A model generated the notes under the pieces. The model was not told where the DNA came from, searched no databases, and was given only the letters and a program-made list of their open reading frames with translations. This document shows, in pieces, positions 20,202-29,381 of a DNA stretch of 64,000 nt. The translations under genes and the position numbers were made by a program. Location of the stretch: NCBI RefSeq assembly GCF_030161435.1, contig NZ_BSSV01000002.1:124001-188000 (forward strand). Reading direction: 5' to 3'. Numbering within the stretch: position 1 is the first letter of the stretch; every line of letters begins with the position of its first letter. Source of the DNA: Thalassotalea loyana (GTDB lineage Bacteria; Pseudomonadota; Gammaproteobacteria; Enterobacterales; Alteromonadaceae).

Positions 20202-21860
20202 TTAATTATTTGTTTTTACACAGTTTCTACCACTGTCCTTCGCTTGGTATAATGCCGCGTCGCATCGGCCAAACAAACTTTCCGCATCTTCGTCTTTATG
20301 CCACTGAGCAACACCAAATGACGCAGTAACCGTTAATTCTTGAGGGAACTTGTGTCGTTGCATTGTATCTCTTAAAAACTCAGCCATCGTGCTCGCACCA
20401 ATTAAATTGGTTTCAGGGCAAACGATTAAAAACTCTTCACCACCCCAGCGGCCAACCAAATCAGCGGCACGCGTTTGCGATTTAGCTAACCTGGATACTT
20501 CTTTCAAAACGTCATCACCAAACCGATGACCAAAGTTATCATTCACCTCTTTAAAGTGATCAATATCGAACAAAATAATCGAAAGAGGTCGCTCGTATCT
20601 TGCTGCTTTCTCTTTTTCTTGGGTAAAAAACTGATTGAGTTTTCGTCGATTGCCCAGTCCAGTTAGCTCATCAGTCACTACAAGCTTTTTCAAGGCCCTT
20701 TTAGACTCTTCTAGCTCTCGAGTACGTTGACTAACTAAAACCATTAACCGCTTGTTGATCCCCCAAAAAGAGAGAACCAAAAAGCTCAACAAGGCCAGGA
20801 CAATCCATGAAATGTATGCCATGCGTTTGTAATCGACGTCTGGTGAGATGATTTCGGTAAACAAAAACTGATCTAAATTTCCATTTGACGTTGTTTTATT
20901 GCGATGTTGATAAATCTCTGCAATACGTTGAAAACGATTTTTGTTTAACGTACCAAGCTCAATTAAATTTGGCTTTATCATCCGCTTTGTTTGTTCCGCT
21001 TCATAAAGAAGCTGCGCTTTAGTTTTATTCATTGGAAGATTTTCAAGCATCCAATCAATAAGCTCTTCGTCGTTTTCTAGCGCATACTGCCAACCTTTGA
21101 TCGATGCTCTTCTAAAGGCGAGTGCCTGTTCTGTGTTTTCCTCCAAAAACTGCTTACTCGTGAAGAGTAAATCACCATAGAAATCAATCCCATAATTAGA
21201 TGGCTGAATAAGATTTACTCGATAACCTTGTTGCTTGTAATAATAAGGCTGATCAGTGATATAGACTGACATGGCATCAACAGTACCATTGATAAGTTCA
21301 TCATCATTAAACGTATGTGGAACGTGGGTATAATCCCCAGGCTCGATTCCTAGCTCCGAGAACATCGCCGCTATCACAGCATCATCTACATCACGACGAA
21401 ACATGACACGTTTGCCTATTAGGTCTAATGGACTGACTAACTCGTCTTTATCGAGTGTCATCAAGCTTAATGGCGATTGTTGGAATATCGCAGCCAGTAC
21501 GACAACATCTTCACCTGCTAGTTTTGTTTGAACCAAACTTGAGTCAGCGACAGAAAACTCTACAACGCCGTTAATAACCGCGTCTACGTTATCTCGACCT
21601 TGAGCGAATTCGTAAATCGTGACGTTCAAACCTTCTTCTTGATAGTAACCCTCTTTTTGCGCCGCATAATAACCAGCAAACTGAAATTGATGAAACCACT
21701 TTAACTGAAGGCTAACGTCTGGCCCAGCGTATACTGAGAATGATAAAAACGCTAAAAGAATACATGAAATTAAAGAATGACTTACTCTTGATGTAAATCG
21801 CTGAGAGCAATGTTTAAAGTGAGGGATAGACAAATGATTAATAACCGCAAATGCTCGCAT
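20202..21860 (-). CDS. NMT1/THI5-like periplasmic sensor fused to GGDEF diguanylate cyclase
   Basis: This membrane protein has about 552 residues. A signal-like segment ending VYAG is followed by an NMT1/THI5 solute-binding domain (LQLKWFHQFQFAGYYAAQKEGYY, then FAQGRD, then FYGDLLFTS). A membrane helix at about 350-372 leads to a short coiled linker and a GGDEF domain. GGEEF at 473-477 is intact, and an RAAD inhibitory (I) site sits five residues before it. It should make cyclic-di-GMP in response to a periplasmic ligand, perhaps a pyrimidine-like molecule by family analogy. The frame opens with TTG at 21923; the ATG at 21860 is preferred, without a clear ribosome site. Confidence 0.85.
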   Translation of the reverse strand: MRAFAVINHLSIPHFKHCSQRFTSRVSHSLISCILLAFLSFSVYAGPDVSLQLKWFHQFQFAGYYAAQKEGYYQEEGLNVTIYEFAQGRDNVDAVINGVVEFSVADSSLVQTKLAGEDVVVLAAIFQQSPLSLMTLDKDELVSPLDLIGKRVMFRRDVDDAVIAAMFSELGIEPGDYTHVPHTFNDDELINGTVDAMSVYITDQPYYYKQQGYRVNLIQPSNYGIDFYGDLLFTSKQFLEENTEQALAFRRASIKGWQYALENDEELIDWMLENLPMNKTKAQLLYEAEQTKRMIKPNLIELGTLNKNRFQRIAEIYQHRNKTTSNGNLDQFLFTEIISPDVDYKRMAYISWIVLALLSFLVLSFWGINKRLMVLVSQRTRELEESKRALKKLVVTDELTGLGNRRKLNQFFTQEKEKAARYERPLSIILFDIDHFKEVNDNFGHRFGDDVLKEVSRLAKSQTRAADLVGRWGGEEFLIVCPETNLIGASTMAEFLRDTMQRHKFPQELTVTASFGVAQWHKDEDAESLFGRCDAALYQAKDSGRNCVKTNN

Positions 21861-22089
21861 ATAAACCAACAAATTAATAAATAAATGAAAACCGCCACTG
21901 CGGCTAACAAGCTGTATCGTCAATCTTTCGTATAACTTTAAATATGGTTGATGAAATCTGATTATTCAAAAGCTTTTTGTCCAATCACTTTCTTGTCGTC
22001 TATAGTTCTCCAACAAATCGTCGTAATTTTGATGTTTGCCCAGCATGAAAATTGTTGTTGCAGGCTCTAATTAGAATAGGAAGCTAATA

Positions 22090-22884
22090 ATGAAGGACAT
22101 AGCAATAATAACGCTGCATGGAATGGGTGAAGTAAAACCGAAATATTTCGAAGAATTGGAAACAAACTTGAGCAAAAAGCTCGGCGCTGATTGGTCACGC
22201 GTTTCGTTTCAAAATATTCAATACGCACCAATTTTACAAACACCCCAAGATGAATTGTGGTTGCACATGACAACGAACCCAAAGAATGATCTAGACTTTC
22301 GAAAGCTTAGAAAATTTTTGTTATTTGGTTTTGGTGATGCAGGAACAATCGGTTACAGCGCTCATCGAAATAAAGCAAAATATATTGAGGTACAACAGGA
22401 GATTGAAGCTAAACTCTCAAGTGCTTATCAAGAGCTTGGTGGCTGTAAACCAGTGATAATCATTGCACAATCATTAGGAGGACAAGTCATTTCGAATTAT
22501 CTATGGGACGCAGAGAAAAACCTAAACTTATTTTCTACTCCATTGACGGGGTCTGAAGATGAACAAAACTTCAAACGGTTAACATCTTGTGAAAACCTAA
22601 TTACCACGGGCTGCAATATTCCACTGTTCAGTGCAGGACTGACAGAAAGAAAGTCCTTCAGTAAGCCTACGCCACAATTTAAATGGGACAACTATTACGA
22701 CGCCGATGATGTGCTAGGCTGGCCGCTTCGCCAACTTGGCATTGATTATCACGAGCTCGTTGAAGATCACGAAGTGACAGTCGGAAATATGTTAAATGCT
22801 TGGCACCCTTATAGCCATGGCGAATATTGGGATGACAAAGACGTTATTAACCCGATAGTCGATGCTATTAAATCAAAGCTTTAA
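22090..22884 (+). CDS. Putative alpha/beta-hydrolase-like protein
   Basis: This 264-residue soluble protein has no signal peptide. The N-terminus (KDIAIITLHGMGEVKPKYFEEL) has the HG of an oxyanion-type loop. IIIAQSLGGQVISNYL near residue 125 is a nucleophile-elbow-like S-x-G-G in which Gln replaces the usual first Gly. HPYSHGEYWDD near the C-terminus could supply the His. The overall plan suggests a serine esterase or lipase-like fold of unknown substrate. AGGAAG precedes the ATG. It stands alone and faces the solute-binding gene convergently. Confidence 0.6.
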   Translation: MKDIAIITLHGMGEVKPKYFEELETNLSKKLGADWSRVSFQNIQYAPILQTPQDELWLHMTTNPKNDLDFRKLRKFLLFGFGDAGTIGYSAHRNKAKYIEVQQEIEAKLSSAYQELGGCKPVIIIAQSLGGQVISNYLWDAEKNLNLFSTPLTGSEDEQNFKRLTSCENLITTGCNIPLFSAGLTERKSFSKPTPQFKWDNYYDADDVLGWPLRQLGIDYHELVEDHEVTVGNMLNAWHPYSHGEYWDDKDVINPIVDAIKSKL

Positions 22885-22892
22885 CGATAAAA

Positions 22893-22919
22893 AGGGAGAC
22901 ATAAGTGTCATGGCTCCCT
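22893..22919. terminator. Hairpin between convergent hydrolase-like and solute-binding genes
   Basis: AGGGAG/CTCCCT arms enclose GACA/TGTC, so the structure can form on either strand. A run of A lies on the left side, giving a T tract mainly for leftward transcripts. Confidence 0.6.
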
Positions 22920-22925
22920 GTCAAA

Positions 22926-23687
22926 TCAATAGACATAACCAGCGCCTGTTTGTAGCCGCCACGCCTTGATTTGTTGATAAAACGCTTCTCGTTGATTTAG
23001 CCCAACTTTATTCGACTTTTTTGAAAACATAATAAAGTAAGGAGTTACTCTCACTGGTGTAGAATTAAAGTGCAGATGCTTCCCATATTTTGGATCGTCT
23101 AGTAGATTGTCTGCAGACATGCGGTTGATCAATACACTCCCAGTTTTTGACCTGACCAAGTCATCAAGTGCTGATTTATTAGAGTAATACTCCTCAACAG
23201 GCAAACCTGAGTTTTTCAATTGATTAGTTATGTTATATCCATATTGAGATCTTAAGGGCTTTGGTAGCTCAGAGTCATTGCCTCGGTATATAAAATGATT
23301 ATCTCGATGTGTGATAACAACAAATGGATCACGAGCTAAAACATATTCCGAGTCCACCATTTTATGTGCGTCACTTGGGAAGTGTGCATAAGATGCTCGC
23401 TCTGGGGTATATGTTCCTGCAATAACGACGTCAACGCTGCCATTCTTTAACTTTTCCATGCACCTAAGCCAAGGAAATGCGCTGTATTTAGCCTCATAAC
23501 CAAGCTGTTTAAATATATCTTTAGTTAAAGAAACCACAATTCCTTTGACTTCGTTTTTATGCTTTTTTTCAAGGTAAACATAAGGGAACCAGTTATCATC
23601 ATCAGTACAAACAAATAAAGTTTCCTTTGCACTTAGCGGCAATGACAAGGCTAAAAGTACTGTCAAAATATAAACATAATAATGCAT
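22926..23687 (-). CDS. Periplasmic solute-binding protein, family 3-like
   Basis: The 253-residue protein has a clear signal peptide (HYYVYILTVLLALSLPLSAKE). The fold looks like SBP_bac_3: FVCTDDDNWFPYVYLE near the start, GIVVSLTKDIFKQLGYEAKY and FPWLRCMEKLKNGSVDVVIAGTYTPERAS. No permease or ATPase lies beside it, so it may serve as an orphan binding protein or sensor, as is common in Alteromonadales. The longest frame opens at 23777, but the ATG at 23687 has GGAGATATCGC upstream and begins the signal peptide, so it is preferred. Confidence 0.8.
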   Translation of the reverse strand: MHYYVYILTVLLALSLPLSAKETLFVCTDDDNWFPYVYLEKKHKNEVKGIVVSLTKDIFKQLGYEAKYSAFPWLRCMEKLKNGSVDVVIAGTYTPERASYAHFPSDAHKMVDSEYVLARDPFVVITHRDNHFIYRGNDSELPKPLRSQYGYNITNQLKNSGLPVEEYYSNKSALDDLVRSKTGSVLINRMSADNLLDDPKYGKHLHFNSTPVRVTPYFIMFSKKSNKVGLNQREAFYQQIKAWRLQTGAGYVY

Positions 23688-24093
23688 GCGATATCTCCAT
23701 GTTATGTTTATTAAATTACTGAGGTGAGTTACGTAATAAGTGCTTTGCCCCCTTGGTCGACCAAAGCAAGATTTCATTCAAGAGTTGAAGTGGGTGTGAA
23801 GAGAAAAGAACGAAGTAGATTAGTAATCAACATACATCAACTGAAAGAATAATGTCTAGCATTTTTCAAGTAAAACGATAATTCAACCGCTTATTAGTGA
23901 CTCGATATCTCATGTACTTTATTTTTTAAAGCACTACCAAGGTTTTTCACCTTTCCTTCCCCAACCTCAAAAAAACCAAGTAACCAATTGATATTGTTAT
24001 ATATATTTATTTTAGATAAATAATAGATTTAATTTAGGACGACAAAAATATGCCGTTGTACTGTGGTGACAACAATAACTCAATGGAGAATTT
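23688..24093. other. Intergenic region without a gene
   Basis: These 406 bases separate two divergent genes and contain no convincing coding frame. The only structure seen is the 12-base palindrome TTGGTCGACCAA at 23753-23764, nested within GCTTTG/CAAAGC (23742-23767). The part near 24000 is very AT-rich and may hold the promoter of the rightward gene. Confidence 0.5.
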
Positions 24094-25812
24094 ATGTACC
24101 GTCGTTTTCTAAGATCTAACGCTATTTGTTTAGCCATATCACTAGCATCATACTCGGGGGGAAGCTCTGCCAATGAACACACACCACCCTTAATGGTAAA
24201 TATACCAGCTGGTGAATTTTTTATGGGCAGCGAATCAGGTGATGCTAATGCTAAGCCAATGAAAAAGGTTTCAATAGAGGCATTTCAACTAGGGCAATAT
24301 CCAATTACCGTCACAGAATTTATGCAATTTACTGCGGCAACAGGATATTCACCTTCGCCTACCTGTAACGACCATATTGACGAAAACTGGTTGGGTGGTC
24401 ATAACTCGGAAGGGACAGCAAGTTGGAAAGACCATCGATATTTAAAAAGCCCATACCAACCCGTTACCTGTATTGAGTTTAAAGACGCACTTGCATACGC
24501 TCACTGGATTTCAAAAAAAACTGGGATAAATTACCGACTGCCAACCGAGCAAGAATGGGAGTATGCAGCAAAAGGCAACACGACAAGCAGGTTTTTCTGG
24601 GGTGACGATCCATTAATGACACAAGCTTGTTTGTACGGAAACTTTGCTGATCACTCAGGAGAGTATTTTGCTTCTGAACAATACGGTGCAAGTTACAAGG
24701 GTTTCATTGAACATGCAAATTGTGATGATGGTGAACCCTATATTTCGATCGTTGGGCTGTACCGTCCAAACCCTTTTGGACTTTACGATATTGTTGGCAA
24801 TGTCTCGCAATACCTTGCCACATGTTATTACGATGGCTACCGCGAACTGACGCCAGCACAAGCTGACCTTTCACAATGTGACAAAGTATCTCACCGTGGC
24901 AATACTTGGCATTTTCCGCCGCAACCTCATCAATCTCGTTCACGTTACGATCGAGAAGGCGCAGGCCCTGGTGCGCTACTTGGATTTCGTTTAGCTAGCG
25001 ATGGTCATCAAGCCAACAACAACATGGCAAACAATGCGTTAAAAACCGCTTTAAAAACCGCTCAAACAGAACGATTAATAAATAGAAAAAAAATACCTAG
25101 CACACCGTCAAAGGTATTTATTATTAAACATGATAAAAATCGAGGCGAACTTCATTGGCAGCCCTCTCACGACAATCGTGTTGTGAGCTACGATATTTAT
25201 CAGTCGTCAATTGCTCGTGCACATTTGATTGGTCAATATTTCAAACGTACTTTTGATTTATTAACCTCTGTGAATGCCAATCATCATAAAATAGACCTTG
25301 AGTTTCCGCCAACAGGCGCAAGTTACCTTGTTGTCGCTCGAACAAAAAACCTGTCTAGTTTACCAAGCAACGCTGTTTCAAGCACAGAACCCCCCATTGT
25401 ATCAATTCCAGGGCGACTTGAAATGAGTGACCTATCATCAATTAACAATGCCTGGTTGGCACATAGAAAAGCAAATGATACGAAATCCGAATTACATTAT
25501 ATTTCTAAAGTAAACAAATCATTAGAACAGCCTTTGGTTACGGCAGAATTTAAAGTACAGGTAGAGAAGAGTGGTTGGTATCAATTGAATTATCGTGGTA
25601 GAAGCTTACAAACAGGGGGATTTTTTAAGGTATGGCAAAACAATGCGCTGTTAGCCAACATAGATTACACCAAAGATATCGACGATAAGGTATCGAAGCG
25701 TCATCAATTATATCTTGAAGAAGGCACTCATGATTTGCAGTTGACGATCACAAGGGAGGGCTTTGATTATTGGAGCCTAGTTTGGTTAGACTTTTCGTTC
25801 ATCCAATCTTAA
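24094..25812 (+). CDS. FGE-sulfatase-like (SUMF1) exported protein lacking the catalytic cysteines
   Basis: This 572-residue protein has a signal peptide ending near residue 27 (GGSSANE). An FGE-like domain runs at about 31-305, with IPAGEFFMGSESGDA, QYPITVTEFMQF, YRLPTEQEWEYAAKG, PNPFGLYDIVGNVSQYL and LLGFRLA. The segment RGNTWHFPPQPHQSRSRYDR sits where formylglycine-generating enzymes carry RGGSW and two active cysteines, and no Cys is present. It is therefore unlikely to make formylglycine. The C-terminal 250 residues contain a fibronectin-III-like stretch and a jelly-roll-like end (EKSGWYQLNYRGRSL). GGAG precedes the ATG. Confidence 0.8.
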   Translation: MYRRFLRSNAICLAISLASYSGGSSANEHTPPLMVNIPAGEFFMGSESGDANAKPMKKVSIEAFQLGQYPITVTEFMQFTAATGYSPSPTCNDHIDENWLGGHNSEGTASWKDHRYLKSPYQPVTCIEFKDALAYAHWISKKTGINYRLPTEQEWEYAAKGNTTSRFFWGDDPLMTQACLYGNFADHSGEYFASEQYGASYKGFIEHANCDDGEPYISIVGLYRPNPFGLYDIVGNVSQYLATCYYDGYRELTPAQADLSQCDKVSHRGNTWHFPPQPHQSRSRYDREGAGPGALLGFRLASDGHQANNNMANNALKTALKTAQTERLINRKKIPSTPSKVFIIKHDKNRGELHWQPSHDNRVVSYDIYQSSIARAHLIGQYFKRTFDLLTSVNANHHKIDLEFPPTGASYLVVARTKNLSSLPSNAVSSTEPPIVSIPGRLEMSDLSSINNAWLAHRKANDTKSELHYISKVNKSLEQPLVTAEFKVQVEKSGWYQLNYRGRSLQTGGFFKVWQNNALLANIDYTKDIDDKVSKRHQLYLEEGTHDLQLTITREGFDYWSLVWLDFSFIQS

Positions 25813-25832
25813 GTCCCCGCTTCTTAGCCTTG

Positions 25833-25862
25833 TTAACACGGCGCTTAATTGAGCCGTGTTAA
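25833..25862. repeat. Inverted repeat at the convergent FGE-like / CadC-like junction
   Basis: The perfect 10-bp arms TTAACACGGC/GCCGTGTTAA enclose a 10-base loop that contains the stop codon of the leftward regulator gene. No T tract follows on either strand, so terminator activity is uncertain. Confidence 0.55.
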
Positions 25863-27656
25863 GTACGGCAAGTTAAATTCAAGCAGTACATCTCTATTGA
25901 TTTTTTTCCAGCGACGCGTCGCATGCTGAGCAATATATTCACTGCACTCATGCACTGCGGGGCTATTTTTTTGTCCTACACTTAAAACCAACAACGCTGC
26001 GTCTAATGCATCAATTCTTTCACGGGTTATCAATGCCTCTTGAAATGCCTCAAATGCATATGTTTCAGCCTCCTCAAGTTGTTGTGCATATGCAACTTTG
26101 GCTTTTGTTAGCAGTTGAAATGACAACCTTTGCCAAGGCTTTATACTTTGCAACGCTTCTTCCCAAGATTGCTGCTCAATCAGCATATCTCTCACAGACT
26201 CAGCCGCAGTGTAAAATCGAGATTCATAAAGTGGTGTATAGGGTTGACGTAAAATATTCTGGTAGCCCGACAGCGCTTTATCTTCGTTGACAGCAGACCA
26301 AGCCAGATTATAGGCTAACGCGATATTGTGCACCTTTGGCATCTGATGAAGTTTAATAAGCTCTCTAGCTAAACTCTGCTGAGTATGCATTAAGTCATTT
26401 TTCCCCGTTTTTGAAGCCAAAAATGCTTGAATTAAACGGGCATTAACTTCGAGTAATGGCTCTTTTGACGTACGAGCAATACTAGCCGCTTGATTCAATG
26501 CATCCATTCCTTGCAAAAACGTTTGATCAACTAAATGTCCCCACGATGACTTTATTAACGCCTCAGCTTCCAAATGCGGGATTGCTAGCATTCTAAAAAT
26601 AGTGATCGCACGTTCATTATTGCTATTTGCTCTATCCCAATAATCATCTAATTGGTCGATATCCACCAGCGCTAACAACAACAGGCCATGCTGTAGGTTT
26701 GAGTTCGTCATATCCTGCTGTTGTTCAGCGATTACCCGAGCACGTTGTAGATCTTTTAATTGAGTTAACAGAATAATTTTCTGGCGAGCTATCAACGTAT
26801 TCATAAAAGGTTTATCTGATGAGAGTAAAACGAGCTCTGCAATACTTTGATATCGGTCTTGATGTCTAAAGTAGCGGGTTTGAGAAAGTTTAGCTACGAG
26901 ATAAGATAACTGTTCATAGGCTTCAGCGTATGTTTTGCTCTCAATGTAATCACGCCAACCTCTGTTTTCACCTTGAATATGAAATCTTAATACTCCACCG
27001 TCAGGCAAAGGATACCAGCGACTTCCAACAAGCAACTGAGACGAATTTGAAATGGCGGCTTGCCATGCGGTATAAGGCGAATCAAATAATGCTTGCACAT
27101 CGATATCTGCAAGAACATTTGCTTTCGTTAGGGGTTCGGCCGTATATACATCCTGCTTCTCAACAAGATGAACACTGTGACTCAAATGACTTTCCGACAC
27201 CTTGATATTTAGCAGTCCTACTGCTGTACCCAATATAGCGATAGCAAAGGCGGTAATAACTACCCATTTATTGATTGATCGCTTTTTTATAAGTGCATGC
27301 GTGTTCTTGGTACTAGAGAATTCAACAGGATTCTCGGCGCACTCTTCTGGAGCTTTGGATATGACTTGCTCTAACGGACACTGCCATTGATACCCTCGCT
27401 TCGGAAAGGTTTGCAAAACATCGTCGCCTAATGTTGAGCGTAATAGGCTGATATTTTGAAAAACAACCTGTTCTGTGACTACGCGATCTTGCCAAACAGC
27501 ATCTAAAATGACTTCTTTTGTGAGGATTGTGTCATTATTTTTGATAAAAAATGCCAACAGTTGTAACGCCTTTTCATTCAACTTAACGACACTGCCGTTT
27601 TTAACCAGCAGTAACTCCTGGCAATCAAATTCAAATCCTTTAAATCGATACTGCAT
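25845..27656 (-). CDS. CadC/ToxR-like membrane transcriptional regulator with TPR-like periplasmic domain
   Basis: The 603-residue protein has an OmpR/PhoB-type winged helix at about 1-100 (YRFKGFEFDCQELLLVKNGS, then LLAFFIKNNDTILTKEVILDAVWQDRVV, ending FPKRGYQW). A single membrane helix lies at about 127-148. A long helical periplasmic region with TPR-like spacing follows. Such regulators bind DNA from the membrane and respond to envelope signals. The frame opens with TTG at 27668; the ATG at 27656 is taken because the winged helix begins there. It converges on the FGE-like gene, and its target is not evident from context. Confidence 0.85.
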   Translation of the reverse strand: MQYRFKGFEFDCQELLLVKNGSVVKLNEKALQLLAFFIKNNDTILTKEVILDAVWQDRVVTEQVVFQNISLLRSTLGDDVLQTFPKRGYQWQCPLEQVISKAPEECAENPVEFSSTKNTHALIKKRSINKWVVITAFAIAILGTAVGLLNIKVSESHLSHSVHLVEKQDVYTAEPLTKANVLADIDVQALFDSPYTAWQAAISNSSQLLVGSRWYPLPDGGVLRFHIQGENRGWRDYIESKTYAEAYEQLSYLVAKLSQTRYFRHQDRYQSIAELVLLSSDKPFMNTLIARQKIILLTQLKDLQRARVIAEQQQDMTNSNLQHGLLLLALVDIDQLDDYWDRANSNNERAITIFRMLAIPHLEAEALIKSSWGHLVDQTFLQGMDALNQAASIARTSKEPLLEVNARLIQAFLASKTGKNDLMHTQQSLARELIKLHQMPKVHNIALAYNLAWSAVNEDKALSGYQNILRQPYTPLYESRFYTAAESVRDMLIEQQSWEEALQSIKPWQRLSFQLLTKAKVAYAQQLEEAETYAFEAFQEALITRERIDALDAALLVLSVGQKNSPAVHECSEYIAQHATRRWKKINRDVLLEFNLPYLTRLN

Positions 27657-27954
27657 GCTCAATTCCAAATATTAAAAATATAAAGACAAACAAAAACCTT
27701 TTTTACGCCCTTTCACCCTTATGCGTGATGACGAAAGTTATTGCGCCTTGTTTGCGTACTTACAATAAAAAACATAATGGTTTACTCGCAAGTGTATGAG
27801 CATATTAAACATTAGATGTCTGTTTTCAACTATTAACTTTAAAACGAAAAAAAGAAACCGAAAGTAGCTTTTGCTTCGATACGTTAGTGCATTAAAACAT
27901 AGTTATTTGAGTGCTTCACAACTCTCTTTGCATTTCCGTCGGCGTCGTAACTTA

Positions 27955-28812
27955 TTAATGTTTTAGTCTTTTCCTTATTTCCTCAATACAGAGGGACACA
28001 GAAATTGGTAAGCTATCATGATAAGGCGTTAATGCAAAAACAGGATTTTCAGGTAATCGCATCCCAGGTAACAACTCAATTACCGTCTGACTTTTCTGTT
28101 CAAGGTAAAAATCAGGAATTAAACCAATTCCTGCACCAGCACTAATCATGGAAAAGCAACTGTAAAATGAATTCACTCGACAACCTACGTCTTTTCTCAA
28201 GGTAAAAGTATCACCATTATCAGAAGTAAATTTGTGCTCTATTGAGTGTCCCTGCCACTGGTTTGCAATATATGGAAGCGCCAAAATTTCCTCTTTGCTT
28301 AGCGGTTTATTACCACAAAGAATATCTCTAAAACCGCCCACTCGTCTTTGTTTTAAATTACTGTCCTTGGAATAACCGACGCGTATAGCTAAATCAATAT
28401 CCTGCTCCATTAGGTCAACGTACTGATCGTCGCTAATGAGCTCAGGCTTGAGTTTGGGGTATTTCACCATGAGTTTGGCAATTATTGGGGAAATAATGGA
28501 GTCCATCAGAACATTAGGTGCTGTTATCCTAATTTTCCCTTGCGGTTCAAGCTGCGAGTCCCCCACTTTTTTCCAGGCGAAATCCGCAATAGCATTGAGC
28601 TTTTGACATTCATGATAAAACGCTTTACCTACTTCAGTTAACAGTTGTCTGCGTGTCGTTCGTTTCAATAACACAGTGCCTAGATCTGTCTCTAGCGATT
28701 TCAAATGCTGACTAACCACTGATTTTGACAGCGATAACTTGTCAGCTGCAGCGGAAATCGATCCTTCATCAACGATATGGGCAAAAATAGACATCTGCCT
28801 TAATTTATTCAT
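27955..28812 (-). CDS. LysR-family transcriptional regulator (CrgA-like group)
   Basis: The 285-residue protein has an N-terminal winged helix (MSIFAHIVDEGSISAAADKLSLSKSVVSQHLKSLE) and a substrate-binding domain from about residue 90 (GKIRITAPNVLMDSIISPIIAKLMVKYP). It belongs to the group that commonly controls a divergent neighbour. Here the neighbour is the SnoaL-like gene 110 bases away, so self-repression and control of that gene is the simplest model. The effector is unknown. Confidence 0.9.
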   Translation of the reverse strand: MNKLRQMSIFAHIVDEGSISAAADKLSLSKSVVSQHLKSLETDLGTVLLKRTTRRQLLTEVGKAFYHECQKLNAIADFAWKKVGDSQLEPQGKIRITAPNVLMDSIISPIIAKLMVKYPKLKPELISDDQYVDLMEQDIDLAIRVGYSKDSNLKQRRVGGFRDILCGNKPLSKEEILALPYIANQWQGHSIEHKFTSDNGDTFTLRKDVGCRVNSFYSCFSMISAGAGIGLIPDFYLEQKSQTVIELLPGMRLPENPVFALTPYHDSLPISVSLCIEEIRKRLKH

Positions 28813-28922
28813 CTATTGTTCTAATTAATTAAACTGTACTTTTGATTATTACTGTTTTTCAGGGCAATTGATAGCAGTAGACTTAATCCACGTTTATAAG
28901 TTGGATTCAATTGGAGTAAACA

Positions 28923-29297
28923 ATGACTCAAACCGAACTATTAGCCGCTTGCAAAGCGGGCATCAAAGCATGGCAAGAAGCCTTTAATAATGGAGACGCA
29001 GAAGGATGCGCTGCACAATATCATGATAGTTGCATTATGCATGCTAAACCTTTTGGCACCTTTGAAGGCAAAAATGCCATTCAAAAATTTTGGCAGGAGA
29101 TCATCAATCAAGGTTATAAAGAAGTAGCATACACTGATGTCACTTGGGAGCAGGTAGATGACAATAGTTACTTATTGACGTCCAAATGGACGATGAATAA
29201 AGCATTCGGCGTTGTGCATAAGGAGCACTGGAAATTAGATGTAAACGGAGTTGCTAAACTAGCCAGTGATGATTTTGAAATACTTGGTGAACGCTAA
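28923..29297 (+). CDS. SnoaL/NTF2-like protein
   Basis: The 124-residue protein has the cone-shaped NTF2/SnoaL fold pattern: KAWQEAFNNGDAEGCAAQYHDSCIMHAKPFG, then FEGKNAIQKFWQEII and a C-terminal beta sheet with SKWTMNKAFGVVHKEHWKL. No signal peptide is present. Family members are isomerases, dehydratases, or small-ligand binders; none can be chosen here. TTGGAG precedes the ATG. It is divergent from a LysR gene that probably regulates it and ends in a good hairpin. Confidence 0.82.
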   Translation: MTQTELLAACKAGIKAWQEAFNNGDAEGCAAQYHDSCIMHAKPFGTFEGKNAIQKFWQEIINQGYKEVAYTDVTWEQVDDNSYLLTSKWTMNKAFGVVHKEHWKLDVNGVAKLASDDFEILGER

Positions 29298-29305
29298 GTT
29301 GCTAT

Positions 29306-29333
29306 GGTAAAAGGCACTATAATGCCTTTTACC
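29306..29333 (+). terminator. Terminator of the SnoaL-like gene
   Basis: The perfect 11-bp stem GGTAAAAGGCA/TGCCTTTTACC with a 6-base loop lies 8 bases after the stop. It is followed by a weak T-rich tail, and the stem itself contains A and T tracts that could work in both directions. Confidence 0.75.
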
Positions 29334-29381
29334 TTATCATTAGAGTGAGTTAACAGTGTTACCTTACAGCACTTAACGTTA

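Noticed and set aside
25845-27656. Regulation of the FGE-like gene by the CadC-like regulator
   Set aside because: The genes converge rather than diverge, so their shared end gives no evidence of control.
27657-27954. Small gene or RNA in the spacer between the CadC-like and LysR genes
   Set aside because: No frame with a ribosome site and no stable hairpin was seen in these 298 bases.
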